Shown: piece after piece, positions 51,871 through 57,890 of the stretch
How the letters are laid out: every line of letters begins with the position of its first letter
Position numbering within the stretch: position 1 is the first letter of the stretch
IMG/VR virus record: IMGVR_UViG_3300032086_003837
Location: 1-58,232 of that record
Source of the DNA: a virus
Length of the DNA stretch: 58,232 nucleotides
Direction: 5' to 3' (one strand)
Notes under the pieces: generated by a model
The model's database searches: none
Seen by the model: only the letters and a program-made list of their open reading frames with translations
What the model was told of the DNA's origin: nothing
Made by a program: the position numbers and the translations under genes

Positions 51871-52946
51871 TTATCTAAAGCCCTTAGTATAATAGTTTCT
51901 TTATTAACCCTGCCATTGGCTGGCGAAGATTTAGTTGTGAGTTGACTCCATTCTTTATTAATCTGAGTAGGAGACTTTTTCAATACAACTGAAAGGAACT
52001 CTTCTGGCTTACGCAGTTTGACTTGACGTGAAGCTTCAAGATCTATACCCTTGATCGTACTACCACTGACTTCAAAACCAGAAGGAGACATGTTAACTAG
52101 TTCAGTGATAGTACGATACTTGGCATTAAAGAGGTAGACTCGTTGTGCACCAACGATAGACGATGGATTGATTGACACGAGTTTGTGCTCTTTAGATTCC
52201 TTTAAGTAGTTCATCTTCTTAACTTGAACATCTGCGCTCTTAACCTTTGGAGCACGAGACTTACGTTGTGCTTTCTTTGAGGCCATGTAGCGTTCAGCAT
52301 CAGTTAATATATTATCAAGGTATTTTAGATAAGCTTTCTGTTCTGGTCTGGACATATGGTTATATGCCTCAACTAGGTCAGAAGTTTTCTTCTCTACAAG
52401 TTCCTTGATCTCATCACGCTGAGGAAGATAGTAGTCATACACTGCTTTAGCAGTGTTGTTAGGAGCATCAATCTTCTTCAGTTCATCATATACAGATACT
52501 TCTTCATTAGCATCAACGAATTCTTCGATCATGCCAATAAAATCAGAAGTACGTTCCTTAACGATATCAGCTATCGTTCTTTTATTCGTATCAGTGTTTT
52601 CTTCTTTCTTATCCTGCTTTTGGATACCACGTTCGATAATCTCAGCACATTTTTCTTGAATGACTCGTGCTGAATCCCAATTGCTGGGGAATACTTTATC
52701 TAGTGCTTTCCATGCTATCGTGGATGCAAGAGTTGCGGTGAAAGACCAGTCCGGCGCAGCCTGTGCGTTGCGATAGTCTTGTCTTGAAAAGTTTGCTTTA
52801 ATGAAAGCTTTAATGGTTGAAGCAATTTCTTTCTTATCAACTTCAAGACGGATGTAATCATTGAAGTGAGTAAAGCTTGAAGTAGGAGCAGCGGCAATAC
52901 CAGTATTTGTTCTGCGTGAATAAACTTTCTTTGCTTTCTTAGCCAT
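51867..52946 (-). CDS. Conserved early protein of unknown function (359 aa)
   Basis: The protein has a basic N-terminus (MAKKAKKVYSRRTNTG), a charged helical region (about 70-230 with KQDKKEENTDTNKR, EEFVDANEEVSVYDELKK) and a basic linker (KKAQRKSRAPKVKSADVQVKK). The C-terminal beta/alpha part has QRVYLFNAKYRTITELVNM and FEVSGSTIKGIDLEASRQVK. I recall similar genes beside gp33 in marine T4-like phages but know no function. The charge pattern suggests nucleic-acid or RNA-polymerase contact. It overlaps gp33 (ATGA) and its ATG overlaps the stop of the upstream mini-gene (TGATG). Confidence 0.6.
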   Translation of the reverse strand: MAKKAKKVYSRRTNTGIAAAPTSSFTHFNDYIRLEVDKKEIASTIKAFIKANFSRQDYRNAQAAPDWSFTATLASTIAWKALDKVFPSNWDSARVIQEKCAEIIERGIQKQDKKEENTDTNKRTIADIVKERTSDFIGMIEEFVDANEEVSVYDELKKIDAPNNTAKAVYDYYLPQRDEIKELVEKKTSDLVEAYNHMSRPEQKAYLKYLDNILTDAERYMASKKAQRKSRAPKVKSADVQVKKMNYLKESKEHKLVSINPSSIVGAQRVYLFNAKYRTITELVNMSPSGFEVSGSTIKGIDLEASRQVKLRKPEEFLSVVLKKSPTQINKEWSQLTTKSSPANGRVNKETIILRALDK

Positions 52947-53035
52947 CAGTACATACCTCCTGGGATAAAGTAGACATCAATCAGAATCATTCCTAACCCT
53001 AGCCATAATGCAAATAATACTTGATTAAAAGTCAT
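52946..53035 (-). CDS. 29-residue membrane mini-protein
   Basis: The frame codes MTFNQVLFALWLGLGMILID followed by VYFIPGGMY, a single hydrophobic segment. Both ends are translationally coupled. Its ATG overlaps the upstream stop (TAATG at 53033-53037) and its TGA overlaps the next ATG (TGATG at 52944-52948). It was missed by length-limited ORF calling. It could be a small membrane-active or host-takeover peptide, which is inference. Confidence 0.65.
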   Translation of the reverse strand: MTFNQVLFALWLGLGMILIDVYFIPGGMY

Positions 53036-53208
53036 TACGCTGCCTCCTCTAATACAGTAGTACGAACTGTACCCCACTTAAGATCACCGTTATCATCAAG
53101 TTCATTCCATAATTTTTTATGCATGACGTGAGCTGCTTGACTCAATTCAAACTTCAAAGATACTGAATCACCTTTCGCGTTTGAAGCTGTTACCAAAAAA
53201 TACTGCAT
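53035..53208 (-). CDS. Small early protein, unknown
   Basis: A 57-residue protein from ATG 53208. That start has GGAGAA ahead; a more upstream in-frame ATG has no such site. It reads MQYFLVTASNAKGDSVSLKF, a beta-like front, then a helix (LSQAAHVMHKKLWNELDDNG). No family recognised. It is first behind the promoter at 53235-53263 and couples to the 29-residue membrane gene. Confidence 0.6.
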   Translation of the reverse strand: MQYFLVTASNAKGDSVSLKFELSQAAHVMHKKLWNELDDNGDLKWGTVRTTVLEEAA

Positions 53209-53234
53209 AGTGTTCTCCTTCAACATTTGATACT

Positions 53235-53263
53235 AATCTACCATACATTGAAGGCAATGTAAA
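53235..53263 (-). promoter_or_regulatory. Host-like early promoter
   Basis: On the minus strand TTTACA (5 of 6 to TTGACA), a 17-base spacer, then TAGATT. The -35 lies inside AACTGTTTAC, the same word as in the promoter at 54476-54504. Confidence 0.6.
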
Positions 53264-53285
53264 CAGTTATTTTACTTTTCATGAA

Positions 53286-53522
53286 TTATTTTTCTAACTG
53301 TGATAATTTTGTTACCGTGACGTCATCTATCGAATGTATCTCGATTTCTCCGTCTTCGTCTCTAGTAAATTTTACAAAGTTATTATGAACCATGTAGAGG
53401 ATAGTATTTTCTATGGCGTCCTCTATATCTTTTTTTCTTTCACCTCTACCGATCTCATAAGCGCAGTAGAAAGTAACCGCAAAAGCTATCATTGATATAA
53501 TGAATGGATCAATACCTAGCAT
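53286..53522 (-). CDS. Small membrane-anchored protein
   Basis: A 78-residue protein with one N-terminal transmembrane helix (about residues 6-24, FIISMIAFAVTFYCAYEIG), then a basic patch (RGERKKD) and an acidic cytoplasmic part (YMVHNNFVKFTRDEDGEIEI). The positive-inside rule puts the C-terminus in the cytoplasm. It has a strong AAAGGAG RBS. A perfect TATAAATA lies 17 bases above the start even though it is in the early region, so it may be late-expressed, for example in host lysis or envelope handling. That is speculative. Confidence 0.68.
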   Translation of the reverse strand: MLGIDPFIISMIAFAVTFYCAYEIGRGERKKDIEDAIENTILYMVHNNFVKFTRDEDGEIEIHSIDDVTVTKLSQLEK

Positions 53523-53539
53523 GAAAACTCCTTTAATGC

Positions 53540-53547
53540 TATTTATA
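53540..53547 (-). promoter_or_regulatory. T4-type late promoter inside the early region
   Basis: Exact TATAAATA on the minus strand, spanning the stop of the WYL_2 gene and directly above the membrane-anchored gene at 53286-53522. Confidence 0.65.
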
Positions 53548-53881
53548 ATATTTCTTCCATTTGATACTCAATAGAAACAACATTTTCTATTCTAAATGAA
53601 CGCCAACCTTCCTTTTCGATATCCCATACCGCAAGAACTTCTTCATTTAAGTTTCTAATTTTCTTTTGGGAAAGCTCATCGGTTTTAGTAGCCGGAGGAA
53701 TTATATCCTTGATAAGGGTACAATTCATTTCTCTCATATCCCCGTTAACTTTTTTGAATTTAACTAAGGCTGTATATTTTTCCAGTAATGCTATTACTTC
53801 TTCTCTTTTAAAAGGAATTATAGCTGTATCAACAATCTTCATTTCTCTGTAGTCCTCCAAATCATAAAACATTCCAGTCAT
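53543..53881 (-). CDS. WYL_2/Sm-like SH3-barrel protein
   Basis: A 112-residue protein. Residues ~38-85 (LVKFKKVNGDMREMNCTLIK, DIIPPATKT) followed by VLAVWDIEKEGWRSFRIENV match the WYL_2 (formerly DUF2693) style of small phage Sm-like domains: a K-x-dGxxRxMxxTL strand pair and the WDxxxxGWRSF strand. These barrels are thought to bind nucleic acid or proteins. It overlaps the next upstream gene's stop (ATGA). Family membership is likely; role unknown. Confidence 0.7.
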   Translation of the reverse strand: MTGMFYDLEDYREMKIVDTAIIPFKREEVIALLEKYTALVKFKKVNGDMREMNCTLIKDIIPPATKTDELSQKKIRNLNEEVLAVWDIEKEGWRSFRIENVVSIEYQMEEIL

Positions 53882-54114
53882 TTATTTACATACTCCGTAA
53901 GGTATACACCATCAGTTTTTTTCATGGCTAATCCCATCTCATTGAACATCGCAGCTGACATTTCGATAACTTCAAAAGCGTCATGTTCTTCATTAAACTG
54001 TCTAATATAGACTTTATCATCGCTCAATATGTACTGAACATCCTCATACTTATTTTTATTATCTAATATTGTAATAATAGTATAATCAAACTCGGTTTCT
54101 ACTGAAAACATCAT
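53878..54114 (-). CDS. Conserved small phage protein, unknown
   Basis: A 78-residue acidic protein (MMFSVETEFDYTIITILDNK, IYxRQF-type middle, MSAAMFNEMGLAMKKTDGVY). Its general look fits small proteins of marine T4-likes. It couples on both sides: AGATGATG with the upstream stop and TAAATGA with the next start. No role assigned. Confidence 0.6.
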   Translation of the reverse strand: MMFSVETEFDYTIITILDNKNKYEDVQYILSDDKVYIRQFNEEHDAFEVIEMSAAMFNEMGLAMKKTDGVYLTEYVNK

Positions 54115-54443
54115 CTCCTCATTTGTGATGCTGCTACTGCATCTCTTTTGTTAGATACTGGCATAATGTTAGATTTATGGGTTGTTACGATACCCATAAT
54201 CTCTTCACCTGAGTATTTATTTGATTGTTTTCTGCAACCGTTTCCTGGGATCTTATCACTTGTTACTCTTGGACCAGTTGAAAGATCTGGAAGTTCTGAC
54301 CTGTAATTAGATTTACCTTTGACACCCATTCTTTTTAGAAATTCTTCATGCTCAGAAACTGCCGCTTTCCAGCCTGGTTTCCTGTTCATTTTTCTTTTCT
54401 TAGTGCTTGTGGTAGACATACCACGTACAAGATGCATAGTCAT
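54111..54443 (-). CDS. Small basic phage protein, unknown
   Basis: A 110-residue strongly basic protein. The N-terminus has STTSTKKRKMNRKPGWKAAV, then EHEEFLKRMGVKGK. A serine/threonine-rich middle leads to a C-terminal SNKRDAVAASQMRR. Basic charge suggests nucleic-acid contact. It lies first behind the promoter at 54476-54504 with AAAGG eight bases ahead of the ATG. No family known to me is clear. Confidence 0.58.
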   Translation of the reverse strand: MTMHLVRGMSTTSTKKRKMNRKPGWKAAVSEHEEFLKRMGVKGKSNYRSELPDLSTGPRVTSDKIPGNGCRKQSNKYSGEEIMGIVTTHKSNIMPVSNKRDAVAASQMRR

Positions 54444-54475
54444 ATCAAAACCTTTTCACTTTATTATTAGTCATT

Positions 54476-54504
54476 ATTCTATCATAAAATGAGTAATAAG
54501 TAAA
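54476..54504 (-). promoter_or_regulatory. Host-like early promoter
   Basis: On the minus strand TTTACT, a 17-base spacer and TAGAAT (5 of 6). It shares AACTGTTTAC with the promoter at 53235-53263, suggesting a phage early-promoter word. Confidence 0.6.
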
Positions 54505-54511
54505 CAGTTTT

Positions 54512-54709
54512 TTAAAAATTTGCCTCCACTTGTTTTATATGCTTACATTTACGAAACGCTGGACAGTCACAAGTGAATCCACTGTCCAGCATCTCAATGT
54601 CATATACATCTTTTCCGTTGGATGATCTTACGTTCCAAACAGTACCCACCGCCCAGTGCTTACGTGTTTTTATTGTTTCAGACTTCCATACTTTAGAACC
54701 CTTAGACAT
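54512..54709 (-). CDS. Small SWIM-like zinc-finger protein
   Basis: A 65-residue protein from ATG 54709 (MSKGSKVWKSETIKTRKHWA), which overlaps the upstream stop by 8 bases. The longer in-frame upstream start would run through that gene. The C-terminus has CDCPAFRKCKHIKQVEANF, a compact CxC-x5-CxH like a SWIM finger, which binds DNA or proteins. Residues 20-42 form a beta hairpin (VGTVWNVRSSNGKDVYDIEM). It is probably a regulatory or replication accessory. Confidence 0.65.
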   Translation of the reverse strand: MSKGSKVWKSETIKTRKHWAVGTVWNVRSSNGKDVYDIEMLDSGFTCDCPAFRKCKHIKQVEANF

Positions 54710-54959
54710 TTTTCCATACTCTCTCATAGATGTATTGAATACCATGCAGATCAGGATGTTTTCTGATCCACATACCAGTATCCGGTTCAAAATGTTCTCT
54801 GAAGAACTTATCTAGTTTTTTGTGGCCGGTTGATACTGAGGTATCAATCGACTTTGATAAGGTGTCAAACTCATCATCAGACATGATAGGATCGTCTTTA
54901 AACTCATAAGCATAAGCTGCTACCGAAAGACGAATCCTATTACGTATTTCTTTATTCAT
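54702..54959 (-). CDS. Small phage protein resembling a DNA-ligase-Ia-type helical segment
   Basis: An 85-residue protein from ATG 54959, with GGAGAAGA ahead. The segment VAAYAYEFKDDPIMSDDEFD resembles the YYxxDDPxISDxEYD motif of NAD-dependent ligase Ia domains, but no ligase active site exists. The rest is STGHKKLDKFFREHFEPDTG and IRKHPDLHGIQYIY. It is a widespread phage small protein. Function unknown; the similarity may be no more than shape. Confidence 0.6.
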   Translation of the reverse strand: MNKEIRNRIRLSVAAYAYEFKDDPIMSDDEFDTLSKSIDTSVSTGHKKLDKFFREHFEPDTGMWIRKHPDLHGIQYIYERVWKNV

Positions 54960-54999
54960 CATTCTTCTCCTTATCGTCATCGATTTGATATTTCATTTT

Positions 55000-55377
55000 T
55001 TAATTCCTTCTATAAGTTATCATCTCAATTAATTCTTCAACTATCTCATTTGGTCTTTTATTATAAGAACCACTTCTTCGTAACTCAATAGAAAGTTCAT
55101 ATAATCTTTCTCTTAACTCACCATACACATGTTCACTAATAGCACGACCAATTATTTCCTTACTCTCTTCAATCATCATATCACCAGTAGCAGTATTAAT
55201 ATACTTTTCAGGAATAATTTGAGAACTACCTATTCGCATTTCAACTCTTAATTCTCTACCAATGTCGCTAAACACCTCGATAGGTTCATCATCAAAACGT
55301 ATATACTCTAAAGGACTAGGAATATAATCTCTCCTATTAGTCATCTTTGCTTCTATATTCTTTAATAATCTTGTCAT
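55000..55377 (-). CDS. Unknown early protein (125 aa)
   Basis: A 125-residue acidic/basic mixed protein (MTRLLKNIEAKMTNRRDYIP, RVEMRIGSSQIIPEKYIN, GELRERLYELSIELRRSGSY). Its start overlaps the stop of the 32-residue mini-gene (TAATG). The middle is beta-like and the end is helical. Not recognised. Downstream are tiny overlapping frames up to the next gene. Confidence 0.55.
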   Translation of the reverse strand: MTRLLKNIEAKMTNRRDYIPSPLEYIRFDDEPIEVFSDIGRELRVEMRIGSSQIIPEKYINTATGDMMIEESKEIIGRAISEHVYGELRERLYELSIELRRSGSYNKRPNEIVEELIEMITYRRN

Positions 55378-55475
55378 TATTCATTCTCCAATATTTCGAA
55401 CCCTTCATATCCAGCATCAAGTGCCCACTCAACAGCCTCATGGGTGCTGTCAAACGGTCCAGCATGACATATCAT
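55377..55475 (-). CDS. 32-residue conserved-style mini-protein
   Basis: The frame codes MICHAGPFDSTHEAVEWALD then AGYEGFEILENE. It is fully coupled: ATG overlaps the methyltransferase stop (ATGA at 55472-55475) and its TAA overlaps the next ATG (TAATG at 55375-55379). The DSTHEAVEWALDAGYEGFEI face looks like a short two-element fold. It was missed because of its length. Confidence 0.62.
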   Translation of the reverse strand: MICHAGPFDSTHEAVEWALDAGYEGFEILENE

Positions 55476-55963
55476 TCTTCCTCGTAAAATGACGTATATG
55501 TCGGGCCGGAATAATTTCGTTTCCAGTATATAGCACTGATACCGTTACCCATTGGAAACCCTAATTTAGATCCAGTGCCATAATGGCGCATTTCTTTAAT
55601 TCCACCATATCTATTAGTTTCTTTCACCAAACCGTAGGCATTAAAAGCCTTCCAGGTGGGGATCAGGTATACTATATTATCACTGATTTTAAAAGAATGT
55701 AAAACGAATAATCGGATTAATGAATATGGCGGGTTACTAATAATCCAGTCTACGTTGTTCTCATAATCAAAAAAATCTTTACCTTCGTTAATTTCACACC
55801 AATCAGCAGTAGGGAGAAGATCGGTAAAAACCCCACCGCCCCTACATGGTTCTAAAATCTTGCCAGAGGGATTGAAATAATTGATCATATCCTTTGCGCA
55901 CCACTCTGGGGTATAAATTTCATTATTACCGGATTTTCGAAGAGCTGGGTTCATTTTCGACAT
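55472..55963 (-). CDS. Small DNA adenine-N6 methyltransferase-like protein
   Basis: A 163-residue class-I SAM-dependent methyltransferase. Motif I is EPCRGGGVFTD (residues 38-48), an acidic SAM-contact segment follows (CEINEGKDFFDY), and the catalytic NPPY is at 77-80 (IISNPPYSL). These mark amino-methyltransferases of adenine. The protein is shorter than typical phage Dam and has no target-recognition domain evident, so it may be a minimal form or act with partners. No restriction partner is beside it, so it is solitary and could protect phage DNA or regulate. AGGAG lies before ATG 55963. Confidence 0.82.
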   Translation of the reverse strand: MSKMNPALRKSGNNEIYTPEWCAKDMINYFNPSGKILEPCRGGGVFTDLLPTADWCEINEGKDFFDYENNVDWIISNPPYSLIRLFVLHSFKISDNIVYLIPTWKAFNAYGLVKETNRYGGIKEMRHYGTGSKLGFPMGNGISAIYWKRNYSGPTYTSFYEEE

Positions 55964-55964
55964 A

Positions 55965-56198
55965 TTATTCTCCTATTAGCTGGCCAAGTGCCCAGCGATC
56001 ATTCTCAAAGCAATGTAAGCTAGTTGAGCTGAAATGTAAATACCCAACTTGTGCATCAATGCCACTTTTATCAATCATCCACTGTGTAAGCCTATTTGCG
56101 AAGTAAAGGTCGTTGTCAGTTATAGTATAGTGAACAAATCTTCCATAGGGGTTGAAGTCTGAGGATTCAAAGCTCGATGTTTTGACATAGACTTTCAT
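55965..56198 (-). CDS. Small unknown protein (77 aa)
   Basis: It starts at ATG 56198 (MKVYVKTSSFESSDFNPYGR), overlapping the upstream stop (ATGA). The more upstream in-frame ATG would run into the neighbour's coding end. It has a beta front and a middle helix (ANRLTQWMIDKSGIDAQVGY). No family recognised; it is separated by 1 base from the methyltransferase start. Confidence 0.58.
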   Translation of the reverse strand: MKVYVKTSSFESSDFNPYGRFVHYTITDNDLYFANRLTQWMIDKSGIDAQVGYLHFSSTSLHCFENDRWALGQLIGE

Positions 56199-56524
56199 TT
56201 TATAATCCAATCCATATTCATCCAGTCAGTATCTTCTGGCATCAACTCTACTTTATCACCATGCAGTTCTTGCAGTTGTGTCCAAATGTGCGCATTGTTC
56301 ATTCTCAGCATATAGGACTCTTTATTACACCGATAATCAGAACCGCTAGAGCCTTTGAAATAGTAGTAATCGTCAGTTTCATTTACCTTTATAATACCAC
56401 TATTCATTTTCCAAGAACTGCCAGTTGTATAACCACCTGACCAACCAGCAAGAACACGATAATGTGGATTATCTCCTTTGATTTTGATAATGACCCAGTT
56501 GTCAGGTTTATAGTCGCTCATCAT
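56195..56524 (-). CDS. Conserved-style small beta protein
   Basis: A 109-residue protein with a small beta barrel look: DNWVIIKIKGDNPHYRVLAG, WSGGYTTGSSWKMNSGI, KVNETDDYYYFKGSSG. Similar proteins are common in T4-like phages of aquatic hosts but have no known function. The C-terminal part (WTQLQELHGDKVELMPED) is helical. GGAGAAG precedes two adjacent ATGs. Confidence 0.58.
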   Translation of the reverse strand: MMSDYKPDNWVIIKIKGDNPHYRVLAGWSGGYTTGSSWKMNSGIIKVNETDDYYYFKGSSGSDYRCNKESYMLRMNNAHIWTQLQELHGDKVELMPEDTDWMNMDWIIK

Positions 56525-56533
56525 TCTTCTCCT

Positions 56534-56662
56534 TTAGACATCAAAATAACCTAAAAATATCAGAGGACCGAGAACTAGCAGTATAATTATAATGTGTGTG
56601 TAAATTTCACGCCGTACTCTGGCCCTCACCTCACGTTTTAGATTTTCATAGTCCCGCATCAT
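56534..56662 (-). CDS. Small single-span membrane protein (42 aa)
   Basis: The frame codes MMRDYENLKREVRARVRREI then YTHIIIILLVLGPLIFLGYF and DV. A basic N-terminal helix and a C-terminal transmembrane segment suggest an N-in tail-anchored peptide. It has AGGAGAAG before two adjacent ATGs and overlaps the stop of the repeat protein upstream by about 16 bases. It was too short for routine ORF calling. Confidence 0.6.
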   Translation of the reverse strand: MMRDYENLKREVRARVRREIYTHIIIILLVLGPLIFLGYFDV

Positions 56663-56984
56663 TCTTCTCCTGTTTCACCTTAGAGTTCCGGCCCGATCTT
56701 GCCAAAGACGGTGCCCCTAACACTCGAGCATGGACAGTACCGCTGACATAACCGCAGACATCACCCCAGACATTACCTTCGATATCACCGCCGACATTAC
56801 CTTCGATATTATCCCAGACACTACCGCCGATCTTGCCAAAGACACTACCGCCGATCTTGCCAAAGACATCACCGCCGACATTACCTCTGACATTTGAAAT
56901 ATATGGAAGCCCCTCTTCGTCCTTACCTAATTCGATGACTTCCTGTAAAAATATCAACTGTTCTTTTGTAAACTTACTCATCAT
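56646..56984 (-). CDS. Tetrapeptide-repeat protein (GxVx / GxIx)
   Basis: A 112-residue protein. A helical front (FTKEQLIFLQEVIELGKDEE) precedes about 13 tandem four-residue units of form G-x-[VI]-x at residues ~33-85 (for example GNVGGDVFGKIGGSVFGKIG), then a basic tail (RSGRNSKVKQEK). The DNA is a near-perfect 24-base tandem array. Such short G-V repeats may form a narrow beta solenoid. Similar repeat proteins occur in phages and bacteria, without a known role. A single Cys (WGDVCGYV) lies near the end of the array. Confidence 0.6.
   Translation of the reverse strand: MMSKFTKEQLIFLQEVIELGKDEEGLPYISNVRGNVGGDVFGKIGGSVFGKIGGSVWDNIEGNVGGDIEGNVWGDVCGYVSGTVHARVLGAPSLARSGRNSKVKQEKNDAGL
56735..56890 (-). 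repeat. Tandem coding repeats of about 24 bases (8 aa)
   Basis: The plus strand shows repeated words such as CCGCCGATCTTGCCAAAGAC and CCGACATTACCTTCGATATC. Two units of 24 bases (GKIGGSVF twice) are exact. This array could expand or contract by slippage and so change repeat number between isolates. Confidence 0.75.
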
Positions 56985-57346
56985 TCTTCCTCAGTTAGTT
57001 CTCTGATTATGTCTTTTACATATACTTTTAGAACACCTTGAGCAGACATATGTTCTAATTGTCTATCCGAGGTCGACAGTATTTCTTTTAAGCTCTCTTT
57101 CACCTTCTCCAGCTTCTCTTCCAATTCTTCAAAGAGGTCAGCGCGGACGTATTCAACAGTGTTAGAATTATAAAGATTAGAGTAGATATGCCAAGTACCC
57201 TTCGTCCATTCAAATTCGCGTTGCCCATAATACTCTGCGTGGCAATAAACCCGTTCCGGTCTATTATTCATCAGGCTCTCATAGTGCTCTAACATTTCGT
57301 CTAATTCTTCGTCTGTATAATATTTGTCCAAATATTTGTCCATCAT
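56981..57346 (-). CDS. Unknown acidic coiled-coil protein (121 aa)
   Basis: It starts near ATG 57346 (MMDKYLDKYYTDEELDEML), with AGGAAAAGA ahead; a farther ATG at 57358 is possible. An acidic helical opening, a short beta part (EREYGQ-type: YYGQREFEWTKGTWHIYSN) and a long coiled coil (LFEELEEKLEKVKESLKEIL) follow. No family recognised. It is the first gene after the tRNA on this strand. Confidence 0.55.
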   Translation of the reverse strand: MMDKYLDKYYTDEELDEMLEHYESLMNNRPERVYCHAEYYGQREFEWTKGTWHIYSNLYNSNTVEYVRADLFEELEEKLEKVKESLKEILSTSDRQLEHMSAQGVLKVYVKDIIRELTEEE

Positions 57347-57404
57347 TCTTTTCCTCATGTTTTGTCGGGCATGCAGACGGTCCCCGCTACCGTTTCGCGA
57401 AAAT

Positions 57405-57478
57405 TGGCGCAGATGCAGGGAATTGAACCCTGTCTTTCGGTTTTGGAGACCGACGTGCTACCGTAACACTTCATCCGC
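57405..57478 (-). tRNA. tRNA-Trp (anticodon CCA)
   Basis: A 74-base tRNA with encoded CCA. The acceptor GCGGATG pairs with CATCTGC (one G-U), then G73-CCA. The D stem GTGT pairs with GCAC. The anticodon stem TCGGT/ACCGA holds loop CTCCAAA, anticodon CCA (reads UGG, Trp). The T stem CAGGG/CCCTG holds loop TTCAATT. It starts 5 bases after the stop of the 66-residue gene and would be processed from the same transcript. It may support Trp codons in phage proteins. Confidence 0.95.
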
Positions 57479-57483
57479 AATCC

Positions 57484-57684
57484 TCATAAAAACCTAGTCT
57501 CCACTACTTCTTTTTCTTTTGTCAAGGTAACAACTCTAGCTTTGCTATGCCTTCCCCTGACATGAACTTGAAACCATTCCCTGGCTTCTTTTTCAGTCTC
57601 GCAGACAACAGCACACCACTCAGGCAATTCACTCTCGACTGCTTGGCACATAGTGCTGAATTGTGTTGTAACTGTCCAAGTCAT
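57484..57684 (-). CDS. Small protein behind the structured leader (66 aa)
   Basis: A 66-residue protein from ATG 57684 (MTWTVTTQFSTMCQAVESEL), with AAAGGAG eight bases ahead. It contains LPEWCAVVCETEKEAREWFQ and VRGRHSKARVVTLTKEKEVV. The longer in-frame ORF upstream would run through the candidate RNA leader and is rejected. No family recognised. A mix of Cys, Trp and charged helices suggests a small soluble regulator. tRNA-Trp follows, so both are on one transcript. Confidence 0.58.
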   Translation of the reverse strand: MTWTVTTQFSTMCQAVESELPEWCAVVCETEKEAREWFQVHVRGRHSKARVVTLTKEKEVVETRFL

Positions 57685-57691
57685 TTCTAAA

Positions 57692-57875
57692 CTCCTTTCC
57701 TCATACGCCCAGCTAGTATCTCCAATCTCCCCGCACGGTCTTATTGACGTTGCCGCTCTAGTTTGATTGAAACTAACATCTCTGGGTTTCACGTCACCGA
57801 TATTTCACGGGCGAATATATTCACCAGAGATCGTGTTTTCAGGTGGCCTGCCCTCCGCACGGACGTATGAGGAAA
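57692..57875 (-). ncRNA. Candidate structured RNA leader / riboswitch-like element
   Basis: This is the one stretch of about 200 bases without a convincing gene. A perfect 12-bp inverted repeat (57696-57707 with 57864-57875) encloses it, and the helix's inner strand abuts the GGAG (57692-57695) of the 66-residue gene. Inside are: two copies of the self-complementary CCGTGCGG (57855-57862 and 57731-57738) able to pair with each other; an 8-bp helix ATCTCTGG/CCAGAGAT (57824-57831 with 57778-57785); and a 6-bp hairpin TAGTTT-loop-AAACTA (57759-57775). All can form at once without crossing. Such a fold could gate ribosome access. It matches no RNA class I know. Confidence 0.45.
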
Positions 57876-57890
57876 AGAGTCATAAGACTC
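57873..57890 (-). terminator. Possible intrinsic terminator after the 89-residue gene
   Basis: On the minus strand GAGTC-TTAT-GACTC is followed by TTTT, right at the stop of the 89-residue gene. Its T run overlaps the 5-prime strand of the leader helix, so termination and leader folding may compete. The 5-bp stem is short. Confidence 0.45.

Noticed and set aside
54963-55005. 14-codon frame MKYQIDDDKEKNDE between genes
   Set aside because: Too short to separate from RBS/leader sequence; no sign of selection can be judged from one genome.
57359-57404. Possible second tRNA or structured element after tRNA-Trp (hairpin ACGGT...ACCGT, TTTCGCGAAA)
   Set aside because: No acceptor or T-arm can be built; it is more likely tRNA trailer or processing sequence.
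57685-57792. N-terminal extension of the 66-residue protein (MKPRDVSFNQ...)
   Set aside because: The ATG at 57684 has a clear AAAGGAG; the extension would be coded by the inverted-repeat leader and has no RBS of its own.
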